Shown piece by piece: positions 18,629-27,134 of a stretch of DNA of 47,217 nt. Origin of the DNA: Candidatus Uhrbacteria bacterium CG_4_9_14_3_um_filter_50_9. GTDB taxonomy: Bacteria > Patescibacteriota > Patescibacteriia > UBA9934 > GWF2-40-263. The DNA is taken from positions 1 through 47,217 of the forward strand of contig PFWU01000030.1 of assembly GCA_002791295.1 (NCBI GenBank), in the 5' to 3' direction. The first letter of the stretch is position 1; each line of letters opens with the position of its first letter. Below the pieces are notes generated by a model. That model was not told the origin of the DNA and searched no databases. It was given only the letters and a program-made list of their open reading frames with translations. Position numbers and translations under genes: made by a program.

Positions 18629-20893
18629 ATGCACCTGACGAAACTCGAACTCCAAGGATTCAAGACCTTCGCAAAAAAGACACAACTTTCCTTCCTTGCA
18701 CCAAGAGAGGATCGAAAACCCATCACCACCGTGGTGGGTCCAAACGGTTCAGGAAAATCCAACCTCGCTGATGCGATCCGATGGGTCCTTGGCGAGCAGA
18801 GTTTGAAACTCCTTCGAGGAAAGAAATCGGAGGATATTATTTTTTCTGGATCTGAGGGACGTGGACGGGCTGGATTCGCAGAAGTCAGTCTCACATTCAA
18901 TAACGAAGATGGGGCCATGCCCATCGACTACAGTCAGGTTGTCATCACCCGACGTTTATTTCGTGATGGAAATTCAGAGTATCTCCTAAATGACTCAAAG
19001 GTTCGTCTCAATGACATTCAACTTCTCCTTGCACAAGCAAACGTTGGTCAGCGGTCCTACTCGGTCATTGGACAAGGCATGATTGATCATATACTTGTCT
19101 CAACCCCAGAGGAACGCAAAGCCTTTTTTGATGACGCAACGGGAGTCAAACAATTTCAGATCAAACGCCATGAGGCCATGTTGAAGCTTAAACGCACGCA
19201 TGAAAATTTAGCGGATGTCGAAATGCTTCTCACAGAAATCGAGCCACGCCTGCGTTCGCTCAAACGACAAGCCAGTCGACTGGAAAAACGTGGAGAGGTT
19301 GAAGCACAGCTGCACACACTTGAAGAACAGTACTATGGAGCTCAGTGGTGGACCCTTGTTGACCAGCTTGAAGAAGTCCGCCAAAGGTTCAGCACAGCTG
19401 AATCAGAAATCCACACAGAACGTGCTGAGCTGAAAGCCCTTGAGCAAGAGGCTGAAAAAATCGAACGGACAGACACTCAAGAAGATACAGGGCTTCAAAC
19501 ACTACAACAGCAATACCGAACGCTTCAGCGCGAACGGAACACTCTGCGTGATGAACAATTCAAAACGGAAAAAGAAATCGAACTTACCAAAGTACGTGCA
19601 CAATCGAACTGGGCACCGCTTCCACTGATTAAAATTCTTGACGAGGTCAAAGCCCTCACGACCGGACTTAAAGGATTGCGAACGATTCAAGCCCTTCCAG
19701 AAATTCTAAAAGCCATTGACGCACTCCTCCATCGTTCACAAGACCTCTCAAAACGTCTAGAGCGACCAAATCCACAGGATATTAAACCCGATCCAAAGCT
19801 CACCAAGACACTCAAAGATCTGAAGGAGAAGGAAACACACCTGGTGGATCAACTCAAACAACTGGAGCAAGAAATCGACTCCTACGCCACCAAAGAAAAA
19901 ACCGTGCGCACAGAACTGATTGAATCGCAGCGCACCCTGCGTGAGAAACAGACACAAATTCACCTCCTCGAAAACCGCCGCAATACCCTTCAGATTGATC
20001 TCGCTCGCTATGAGGAACGTCAGCAAAACCTCATTCGTGAAATGGATGAGTTTATGAAGGATCGGGCGGTGAATGTCCGAACCGAACGTGGAACAACTGA
20101 GACGATAGGCCAAGAGGCCTATGCGGAAATTCAGCGCCTGCGCTACAAACTTGAACTCATTGGTGGAATCGATCCTGAAATCATCCAGGAATATGAAGAA
20201 ATTCGTGAACGCTATGAATTTCTTGATGTACAAGTGAAGGACCTACATGGAGCCCTGCGTTCAACCGAAAAAGTTATCAAAGAACTCGACGAACAAATCT
20301 CTAAACAATCCAAAAAGGCGTTTTCGAAAATCAACAAAGAATTCCAGCGGTACTTTAAACTCCTCTTTGGCGGCGGATCTTGTGCACTTGTAAACGTGAC
20401 ACGTGAAGAGATTGACGAAGACGAGCAGGAAGGCGTGACCCCTGAACGAGCATTTGCTGACACGGGTGAAGCTGAGCGTGAAAAAGAAGATCGGATTGAA
20501 GAGGAGCTCGAGAAGCACCAAAGTCCAATCATCGGTGTCGACATCCAAGCCACTCCGCCAGGGAAACGTATGAAGGCCCTCAACCTGCTCTCAGGTGGCG
20601 AGCGTGCCCTCACGTCGATTGCGCTCGTGAGTGCCATCATGGCCGTGAACCCCGCACCGTTTGTGGTCCTCGATGAGGTGGATGCAGCGCTTGATGAGTC
20701 GAACACCACACGGTTTGCAAATATCCTCGAAGAACTCTCCGCAAATAGCCAATTCATCATCATCACCCATAACCGTGCGACCATGGAAAAGGCCGACCTC
20801 CTCTATGGAGTCACTATGAGCGACGACGGTGTCTCAAACCTCCTGAGCGTGCACCTGGAAGACGTGGCCCAAGGCAACACAGCCAGACGATAA
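18629..20893 (+). CDS. smc: SMC-like chromosome segregation ATPase, compact, apparently hinge-less
   Basis: Walker A GPNGSGKSNLADAIRWVLGE; signature LLSGGERALTSIAL; Walker B PFVVLDEVDAALDE; coiled-coil arms; 754 aa only. Confidence 0.9.
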   Translation: MHLTKLELQGFKTFAKKTQLSFLAPREDRKPITTVVGPNGSGKSNLADAIRWVLGEQSLKLLRGKKSEDIIFSGSEGRGRAGFAEVSLTFNNEDGAMPIDYSQVVITRRLFRDGNSEYLLNDSKVRLNDIQLLLAQANVGQRSYSVIGQGMIDHILVSTPEERKAFFDDATGVKQFQIKRHEAMLKLKRTHENLADVEMLLTEIEPRLRSLKRQASRLEKRGEVEAQLHTLEEQYYGAQWWTLVDQLEEVRQRFSTAESEIHTERAELKALEQEAEKIERTDTQEDTGLQTLQQQYRTLQRERNTLRDEQFKTEKEIELTKVRAQSNWAPLPLIKILDEVKALTTGLKGLRTIQALPEILKAIDALLHRSQDLSKRLERPNPQDIKPDPKLTKTLKDLKEKETHLVDQLKQLEQEIDSYATKEKTVRTELIESQRTLREKQTQIHLLENRRNTLQIDLARYEERQQNLIREMDEFMKDRAVNVRTERGTTETIGQEAYAEIQRLRYKLELIGGIDPEIIQEYEEIRERYEFLDVQVKDLHGALRSTEKVIKELDEQISKQSKKAFSKINKEFQRYFKLLFGGGSCALVNVTREEIDEDEQEGVTPERAFADTGEAEREKEDRIEEELEKHQSPIIGVDIQATPPGKRMKALNLLSGGERALTSIALVSAIMAVNPAPFVVLDEVDAALDESNTTRFANILEELSANSQFIIITHNRATMEKADLLYGVTMSDDGVSNLLSVHLEDVAQGNTARR

Positions 20894-20924
20894 ACCAAAA
20901 AATCCCATATGGGATTTTTTGGTT
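20893..20924. terminator. Bidirectional terminator
   Basis: Perfect palindrome AACCAAAAAATCCCATATGGGATTTTTTGGTT. Confidence 0.85.
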
Positions 20925-20950
20925 AAATCGAAAAGAGAGCCAGTTGGCTC

Positions 20951-21388
20951 TCAGTTGTCGTTGATCCGCGTGAGAATCAAGTCATTGCGTCGGTTGTACG
21001 CCCATGTGTGGGCCTCTTCGTAGGAGTCGAAGGCTTTGAAGCAGACGTGCTCCGGACAGACCTCATCGTCACCGATAGAGGTGACCCCATCCTGGGCATC
21101 TCGCCGCCAGAAGATGGAGTCCTGATCCATCCACACGTACTTGACGACGATGTCGTGATCTTCGTACTTGGTGATCTCCCAGACGGAGACGTGGTCGACG
21201 TCGAAGACCTGGCCGATGAAGACGCTATCGCGATCAATCCAAAGCGTGTGCTTGACCCGCTCGACGAGAAGGATGATCTTCTCGAAAGGCTGGGTCAGGA
21301 ACCAGAACCACAGACATCCCACCAAGCAACCCGTCAGGACGCCTAGCAGATACCTGACTGAGACAGGCCTCTTTTCTTCTGAACTCAT
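20951..21388 (-). CDS. Hypothetical single-pass membrane protein
   Basis: GC-rich ORF, N-terminal TM (LLGVLTGCLVGCLWFWFL); GGAGTGAGC-ATG start. Confidence 0.65.
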   Translation of the reverse strand: MSSEEKRPVSVRYLLGVLTGCLVGCLWFWFLTQPFEKIILLVERVKHTLWIDRDSVFIGQVFDVDHVSVWEITKYEDHDIVVKYVWMDQDSIFWRRDAQDGVTSIGDDEVCPEHVCFKAFDSYEEAHTWAYNRRNDLILTRINDN

Positions 21389-21540
21389 GCTCACTCCAGT
21401 GGGTGACGGGTACGCTGGCCTCCCGCCAGATGGCTTCCTTTCAGATGCTCCTGCATGCGACCATTCGCAAACAGAAAACTAAACGGAAATAAAGAAGCAC
21501 CGATCATACCATAATCGAATGATTCTGACAAGATCGGTGT

Positions 21541-21570
21541 GGCGGTCCTGGATCGTTTTCCAGGACCGCC
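21541..21570 (-). terminator. Hairpin after the 21579..21914 gene
   Basis: GGCGGTCCTGG-loop-CCAGGACCGCC. Confidence 0.5.
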
Positions 21571-21578
21571 CGCTGGGG

Positions 21579-21914
21579 TCAGCTCACGATGGCGACGTAG
21601 TAGATGTCCCCGCCGGTGGGATTGTTGTCCCAGAAGACGGCGTGCATGTCCGTGCGCACGACCTTCCAGGTTTCATCTGCGAACGCCGTCGCCTCGACCC
21701 CGACGGTGGGGCTGAGGCGCACGCGAACTGCGCCTTCGAAAAAGGATGCCTCGCAGCAGCCGTTATCGAAGCTCAGGTTTCCTTCCTGGCTCCCCTGCTG
21801 CCACTCTCCAGGATCTCCACTCAGGTAGTCCGTCTTCGAGTGGCTCACTCGAAGACGGATGTTCCCACTCGGGAGGGCCTCCTGCTGCTTCCTCACCCAT
21901 TCGAGGATGTCCAT
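21579..21914 (-). CDS. Hypothetical protein
   Basis: 111-aa GC-rich ORF followed by a hairpin. Confidence 0.55.
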   Translation of the reverse strand: MDILEWVRKQQEALPSGNIRLRVSHSKTDYLSGDPGEWQQGSQEGNLSFDNGCCEASFFEGAVRVRLSPTVGVEATAFADETWKVVRTDMHAVFWDNNPTGGDIYYVAIVS

Positions 21915-22065
21915 CGTGAACCTTGTTGGTGGGAAAATCCACCGGGTGCTATCTGCCTTTACTCTGATCCAAGAGAGAATCTCAAGGAAGGTTCAGCAGT
22001 CGCACCAACCTATTCGCAAATAACTCACGAGCAGGTTGGTGTGACCAATGGTGGAGAGAAGTTTT

Positions 22066-22162
22066 CCTCAACTGACGCGCTGAACGATAGTTCAGCGATT
22101 CGGTTGAGGTCTCAAGTGATACACACACTTGAGCCGTACCCACCAGGCCGATTCCTGGTGGG
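22066..22162 (-). repeat. Three-hairpin intercistronic repeat, copy A
   Basis: CCTCAAC...GTTGAGG / CTCAAGTG...CACTTGAG / CCCACCAGG-CCGATT-CCTGGTGGG; followed by extra hairpin GGTGGTTCGAACGCGTCTGTTCGAACCACC (22168-22197). Confidence 0.95.
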
Positions 22163-22213
22163 GGTGAGGTGGTTCGAACGCGTCTGTTCGAACCACCACG
22201 TTGGGGCAGCTTT

Positions 22214-22657
22214 CTAGCGCACCAACTCGAGAGGCCGGCACATCTCGGGATCCTTGGGACTCCCGAGAAACTCGACGATCTGTTCCATGGCGTTGGGACC
22301 CACGAAGATGCGGATCTCTCGCATCAGACGACCAGTGGTTCTGGTCGTCTGCCCGATCGGGACCTGCGTCCGCGATTCGGCATGGATGACTTCGAAGGTG
22401 TCGCTGCCGACCATCACGTCGGTGGCGGGCAACATGCCCTCCTCCGGGATGTGCACCTCCACACCGAAGCGGAAGGAATGGATCAAGCCGGAGTAGATCG
22501 TCTCGATGCCGCTCGCCACGTGGGTCGATTTGCGCACAACGTAGCTGACGTCCGTGCTCAACCCCTCATACTCGAGGTCGACAACGAGGATCAGCCCATC
22601 GTTCGCCTCCTCGACATTGTACTTCGGGTGCAGCCTAGCAACATGCTTCTGGTCCAT
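22214..22657 (-). CDS. Hypothetical protein
   Basis: GC-rich ORF; SD GAGGAGTGAGC-ATG; repeat copy A just downstream. Confidence 0.6.
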   Translation of the reverse strand: MDQKHVARLHPKYNVEEANDGLILVVDLEYEGLSTDVSYVVRKSTHVASGIETIYSGLIHSFRFGVEVHIPEEGMLPATDVMVGSDTFEVIHAESRTQVPIGQTTRTTGRLMREIRIFVGPNAMEQIVEFLGSPKDPEMCRPLELVR

Positions 22658-22743
22658 GCTCACTCCTCTGGGGTTATGCTGCCTCGTTGAGACAGCTTCT
22701 TGTTCAGCTCAGAACTGGTCGATCAAATCTCTGAGCCAGTCAA

Positions 22744-22920
22744 ATATTTTTCCTCCTCAACACAGTACTCGACGTGCCACGTGATCCAAGATGGTTGGAC
22801 GCTGCGTGGATAATTCGAGAGCTGTGTTGAGGAGCCCCGTAAAACAAGTCTCCTTTGAGTACTCGTGACGGGGCAGGCTGTGCGAACGAGACTCCTCGTT
22901 GGGGTGTCTCGTTCGCACGG
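22744..22920 (-). repeat. Diverged multi-hairpin intercistronic element, copy F
   Basis: CTCCTCAACACAG...CTGTGTTGAGGAG, CCCCGT...ACGGGG, GTGCGAACGAGAC...GTCTCGTTCGCAC. Confidence 0.6.
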
Positions 22921-22938
22921 CTAGCTGTGGAGGTCGGA

Positions 22939-23301
22939 TCAGGCTGCGAGCGGAACCTGGAGAAGACACTCCACTTCCCGCAGCAGTCCCCTTGGCTGGA
23001 TGGTGAGGGTGTGGGTGTTCTGGCGCTTCTCGAGCTCACGCTGGGCGAGCCTGAGACGCTCGTCCGCATGTGTGAGCACGTCCTCGTCGACGTGAGGCAG
23101 AAGGATCACCTCACTGTAGGCGGTCACGGCCTCATCGTGATGCCGACGAGCCTCATCGAGGCGACGGCGGGCTTCGATGCCCTTCCTCGCATCGCGGAGC
23201 TTGGCCTCCGCGTGCTTGTTGGGATGGCCCGACCGACGGGTGTTGAGCGCGATCTCCGAGAGGTCGCTGAGGTGGCGGAACAACTTTTCGACTTCCTTCA
23301 C
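22939..23301 (-). CDS. Hypothetical helical/coiled-coil protein
   Basis: 120-aa ORF, GTG start with SD CCGGAG. Confidence 0.55.
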   Translation of the reverse strand: MKEVEKLFRHLSDLSEIALNTRRSGHPNKHAEAKLRDARKGIEARRRLDEARRHHDEAVTAYSEVILLPHVDEDVLTHADERLRLAQRELEKRQNTHTLTIQPRGLLREVECLLQVPLAA

Positions 23302-23325
23302 GTACAGCTCCGGTAGGTGGGTGGT

Positions 23326-23562
23326 TCAGGCTGCGACCGCTTGGCGGTGCGCCTGAAAGTGGAAGATCGCCTCGACATCACCGAAGTAGATGTCGGAGAT
23401 GTGCGGGAGGTCGGGGTCGACCTCCAGGTTGAAGTGGGCGGTGTACCCACGCTTGAGGACGGGACGACCTCGATGAACACCACGGCCACGGATCTGCACA
23501 TTGATGATGTGCCCCGAGGCCATGGCCCTCTCGATCACCCGCTTGGCGTCGATAAAGGACAT
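23326..23562 (-). CDS. Hypothetical protein
   Basis: MSFIDAKRVIERAMASGHIINVQIRGRG...; SD GGGAG before ATG 23562. Confidence 0.55.
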   Translation of the reverse strand: MSFIDAKRVIERAMASGHIINVQIRGRGVHRGRPVLKRGYTAHFNLEVDPDLPHISDIYFGDVEAIFHFQAHRQAVAA

Positions 23563-23601
23563 GAATGCTCCCAAACCTCAGGAGAGGTTGGTCTAGTGTT
23601 T

Positions 23602-23695
23602 CCTCAACTGACGCGCTGAAACGTGTTCAACGATTCGGTTGAGGTCTCAAGCGCGTAATGCTTGAGCCGTGCCCACCAGGCCGATTCCTGGTGGG
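23602..23695 (-). repeat. Three-hairpin intercistronic repeat, copy B
   Basis: Near-identical to copies A, C and D. Confidence 0.95.
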
Positions 23696-23708
23696 GAGAG
23701 TTGGGGTG

Positions 23709-24128
23709 CTACTCGGCGTCGTAGTCGAGCCCGACGACGTAGACCAGGACAGCCACCTTCTCGCTGTCCTGCTCGACGATCTCGAGCAGAAGGTGTTCCT
23801 TCCAGGCTTCGGCGAGCTCTTCGACCGCCTGCCTGGCGACCTCGATGCTTTCGAAGACCTGCTCATCGTCCAACCGGAGGCGGAAGGCGATGAGGTAGGG
23901 GTTGTAGCGGCGGCGGTGCCTCTGCACCACCATGTCGATGAAATGCACCAGCCTGAACTGGGACATCTCGCTCGACCTCACCCAGCCCACACACTCGGCG
24001 AATGCACCGAGCGAGGACGGGATCAGATCGGCCAACCTCTCGGCTGTCTCCTGCCACATCTTGGCAGCTTCGGCCTCGAGACGCTGCTTTTCCTGCAGCG
24101 CCTCGACGAGGGTGCGTTGGGGGGTCAT
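23709..24128 (-). CDS. Hypothetical protein
   Basis: 139-aa GC-rich ORF; SD AGGAG before ATG; flanked by repeats B and C. Confidence 0.6.
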   Translation of the reverse strand: MTPQRTLVEALQEKQRLEAEAAKMWQETAERLADLIPSSLGAFAECVGWVRSSEMSQFRLVHFIDMVVQRHRRRYNPYLIAFRLRLDDEQVFESIEVARQAVEELAEAWKEHLLLEIVEQDSEKVAVLVYVVGLDYDAE

Positions 24129-24177
24129 GCCTTGGCTCCTGGGAAGTGGTGGTCGAATGACCAGGCGAGGATGGATT

Positions 24178-24271
24178 CCTCAACTGACGCGATGAAACGT
24201 GTTCAACGATTCGGTTGAGGTCTCAAGCGCGTAATGCTTGAGCCGTGCCCACCAGGCCGATTCCTGGTGGG
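24178..24271 (-). repeat. Three-hairpin intercistronic repeat, copy C
   Basis: Almost identical to copy B. Confidence 0.95.
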
Positions 24272-24286
24272 CGGGAGAGAGTCTTC

Positions 24287-24688
24287 TCAGAGCGGACGGG
24301 GGGTCGTGTCGCTCCGAGTGGGCCGCTCGAACGGGAGGATCTTGCCCTCCACATCGAGCTCGTCGCCCTCGGGGTCCTCGGGCTCCTTGGGTACCCGAGG
24401 CTGAACCTTGAACCGTATGTTCACCCGACCGACGGTGAATTCCGCCTCGTCGATCTTGGTGACCATGAGAAACATGAGCCACCCCGTCATGACGACGAGG
24501 GGTGACAGCAGTCCCCAGGGTCCTGAGACCCTGAGGATGTAGATGGTGACGATCGAGGCGATCCCGATCGCGACTCCGATGATGCCCATCTTCCGACCCG
24601 TTTGGTTTCGGAAGAGGCAGGAGAGAAGCGCCACGCCCCATCCGAAGAACCCAATCTGGGTAATCCCTGAGATCACCGTTTCGAGCAT
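24287..24688 (-). CDS. Hypothetical membrane protein (2-3 TM)
   Basis: GVALLSCLF, IIGVAIGIASIVTIYIL, VVMTGWLMFLMV hydrophobic segments; SD AGGAGG before ATG. Confidence 0.6.
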   Translation of the reverse strand: MLETVISGITQIGFFGWGVALLSCLFRNQTGRKMGIIGVAIGIASIVTIYILRVSGPWGLLSPLVVMTGWLMFLMVTKIDEAEFTVGRVNIRFKVQPRVPKEPEDPEGDELDVEGKILPFERPTRSDTTPRPL

Positions 24689-24734
24689 TGTGCCTCCTGC
24701 TCGGTGTAAGACAGACAGCTTCCCTATGAAGCTT

Positions 24735-24798
24735 CCTCAACTGATCTCTCGAGCCTGCCTGCCAGTAGGCGGGTCTGAACTCGAGTGCTCGGTTGAGG
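24735..24798 (-). repeat. Diverged CCTCAAC/GTTGAGG hairpin element, copy E
   Basis: CCTCAACTGA...GGTTGAGG with a different interior; followed by a CCCCGGC...GCCGGGG stem. Confidence 0.6.
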
Positions 24799-24923
24799 AC
24801 CCCGGCGTCGACGAGTGAGTGATGCGTGAGCATCGTGTCGGCCGGGGCAGGTCGTTTAGAGGCCCCGGCGACTTCACAAGTCGAGCCGAGGACTCATCCC
24901 CTGTCGCGCAGGGGTAGCGCAGT

Positions 24924-24959
24924 TCAAAACTCGTAGAACAGGAGCGGACGGAAGTGCAT
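24924..24959 (-). CDS. Putative 11-aa micropeptide MHFRPLLFYEF
   Basis: Perfect SD GGAGG six nt before ATG; stop TGA; followed by hairpins as for the larger genes of the block. Confidence 0.35.
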   Translation of the reverse strand: MHFRPLLFYEF

Positions 24960-25386
24960 GGACTCCCTCCTTTAGTGGTGACGGTAGGGTGCAGGCACCG
25001 TCTGAAACCTGTTGCTTTCACACCAACAACCAGCTGTTTACTGGCCACTGGCGAAAGTCATCTGTTTTTCGTTACAGACAACGGGATACAGGCGCGGCCT
25101 GTCCAACGAGTCGATCTCAGCCGACCAAAGTGCAGATTGACCTCCATCTGCAAGAGGAAGACTTCGTTTAACTCAGCTGAACTGAGGGGCCCAAGTCAGA
25201 AGGCCTGTTTGTTGAGTTGGTTTGCCAGACCTCAGAGCCTCATCAACGTTGGCTCCCATGCTTTAGCGCGACCCTTCGGAGTGTTGCCACTCCCCGACGC
25301 CTCGAGTTACCCCGAGCGGTTGCTTCCAACAGCCTCGCTTCGTACTCAGGTATCACTACCCTTTCCTAACTCTCTGTTGGGCAAAC

Positions 25387-25415
25387 CGGCATAGTGCGCC
25401 GGGTCATTTTTTTAA
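25387..25415 (+). terminator. Possible terminator of an unidentified plus-strand RNA
   Basis: CCGGC-loop-GCCGG(GTCA)TTTTTTT. Confidence 0.4.
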
Positions 25416-25718
25416 TCCACGACTGGTCAATGACCCCAGGTTCAGACCTACACCGAAATGCAGCCGTTAACCCTCCAGTCGCTTCCTTTTATATGATGGG
25501 CTGAGCCCTCCTTGTATTCCGTGATCCACCCACGGAAGGGTTGCGGCCACCTGACCGCTTACTCGGCGGTGGATGCTGAGCCAGCCGAAGCTGGAGAGTT
25601 TGCGCTGGCCCACGTGGGCGAGCACGAGGAGCTTAGGGCGGCTCCTCAACGGACACGGCGAGTCTGGCTCGTCGGTTCAGTTGAAGACCGTTGCTTGGAT
25701 GTGCTACTGTGACATCGT

Positions 25719-25970
25719 ATGGATCAAGAGAGAACACTCAATGATATCCTTGAGATCGTAGGTTACCTCAAGGACAATATGGTTACTCGAGATGAACATC
25801 GACAGTCGTTGTTTGAGTTGAGATCAGATATCATGAGTCATGTTGATAGCTTTATTGGCCTTCACCAAAAACTCGACATTGAACTCGCTGCACTTCGTGC
25901 AAAGTCCGACCGGCTTGAGGGATTCGTGAAACAGCTCGCTGCGCATGCGAATATCAAACTGGAATTCTAG
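25719..25970 (+). CDS. Small hypothetical helical protein
   Basis: 83-aa ORF; promoter-like TTGAAG-17-CTACTG just upstream; terminator at 25977-25998. Confidence 0.65.
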   Translation: MDQERTLNDILEIVGYLKDNMVTRDEHRQSLFELRSDIMSHVDSFIGLHQKLDIELAALRAKSDRLEGFVKQLAAHANIKLEF

Positions 25971-25976
25971 AGTCAG

Positions 25977-25998
25977 CACCCCGCAAGGGGTGTTTTTT
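25977..25998 (+). terminator. Rho-independent terminator
   Basis: CACCCC-GCAA-GGGGTGTTTTTT. Confidence 0.85.
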
Positions 25999-26394
25999 GT
26001 TTCCACCAATCCACTCACGAGATGAGCTCAATCAATGACTCAGCTCATGGGGATGCTCATGAGTGGGTTGGTGGGTTCATCTTACAAAACCAGAGAAGAA
26101 GTGATGCAGTGACAAGAGCAAGCTCTGGTGTACATCGTGGAAATCGGGGGTGTGAAATCGAGTAAGCCAGGCCTAGTCGAATCACTTGATTTCCCGAGCC
26201 AGTCTTCTGCTGTTGCAGTCGAACTGGACACGTTTCTCTCTCCTCCTTGGCAGACCTCCCCTCAGGGAGCCACCAAGTTGGATAGAGGATCTTCATCCGG
26301 ATTTTTGAGATGAACCTTTCAGAACATCTGAAGATTCAGAAGCTCTGAGTGGCGCCCGACGAATGTCGGGCTGAGCGAGCGGCGGCCCCGGCTG

Positions 26395-26544
26395 CTAGTC
26401 GGGGTTGAAGTCGTGCCAGAGATCCTCGAGCGGATCCGACTCGACATCCTCCCCCGTGTCAGGGCCGAAGATCTCATCGAGGAGCTCGTCCTCGATGAGG
26501 TGGTTATCCGTGATGAGGGTAGGAACGATGTCGAAGGCGACCAT
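26395..26544 (-). CDS. Small acidic protein (49 aa), not in the ORF track
   Basis: MVAFDIVPTLITDNHLIEDELLDEIFGPDTGEDVESDPLEDLWHDFNPD; SD GGAGG before ATG. Confidence 0.6.
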   Translation of the reverse strand: MVAFDIVPTLITDNHLIEDELLDEIFGPDTGEDVESDPLEDLWHDFNPD

Positions 26545-26609
26545 GGAATCCTCCATTGGTGGGGGTGATTGCAGAACGCTGCAGACGGTATCTGCAAGGT
26601 TCTGTCATC

Positions 26610-26672
26610 ACGGTGTAAGGAACGGGCCAGCGAGTTGCCTGAACAAGCTCAGATTCACCGGCCATCCTTGAG
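26610..26672 (-). repeat. Second repeat family, copy 1
   Basis: Minus: GGATGGCCGGTGA...CAACTCGCTGGCCCGTTCCTTACACCG. Confidence 0.8.
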
Positions 26673-27134
26673 ACTCAAGTGTCTAGTTCCCGAGCTTGTC
26701 GACGGACGAGTGCTTCAGTTTCAGGGATGTTTAGTTGGTGAAGGTACCGCCTCAGAACCTCCGAGCTCTCTCAGAGATTCAGTTGGCGGGATCGATTCAT
26801 GCGTTGAATCGACCCTGCGTGAGATGACCAGTAGACGCTGGTCGCGCGATCCTCGCAGAGATCAACTGCCACACCCAATGCCGACTCAAGGGATGTGGTG
26901 GTGGTGGGAACCCAGTCGGGGGTCATAAGGTAGGCATTTATGTCTGCGCGTTCCTACTCGCGCTTGGGTCAGGTATCTGTTTTCTCCTTTGCGGTATATT
27001 TCCGCGGTGAAGATTCCCTTTCCTTAACCGGCCTGCGACGAACCCGAGGGTGTCGCTTCGCTGGGGTCAAGGGGTTTGGGGAATCGGTGTATCCGCACTA
27101 TGTTTTTCGTCCCGTGCGGATTGGGACTAGCAGG

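Noticed and set aside
24830-24930. Hammerhead ribozyme (GATGAGTCC on the minus strand)
   Set aside because: The CUGAUGA...GAAA core and cleavage-site pairing are absent.
24960-25715. tmRNA, RNase P RNA or group II intron
   Set aside because: No GAGGAAAGUC-type core, no tRNA-like CCA domain with a proteolysis tag, no domain V or IEP found by eye.
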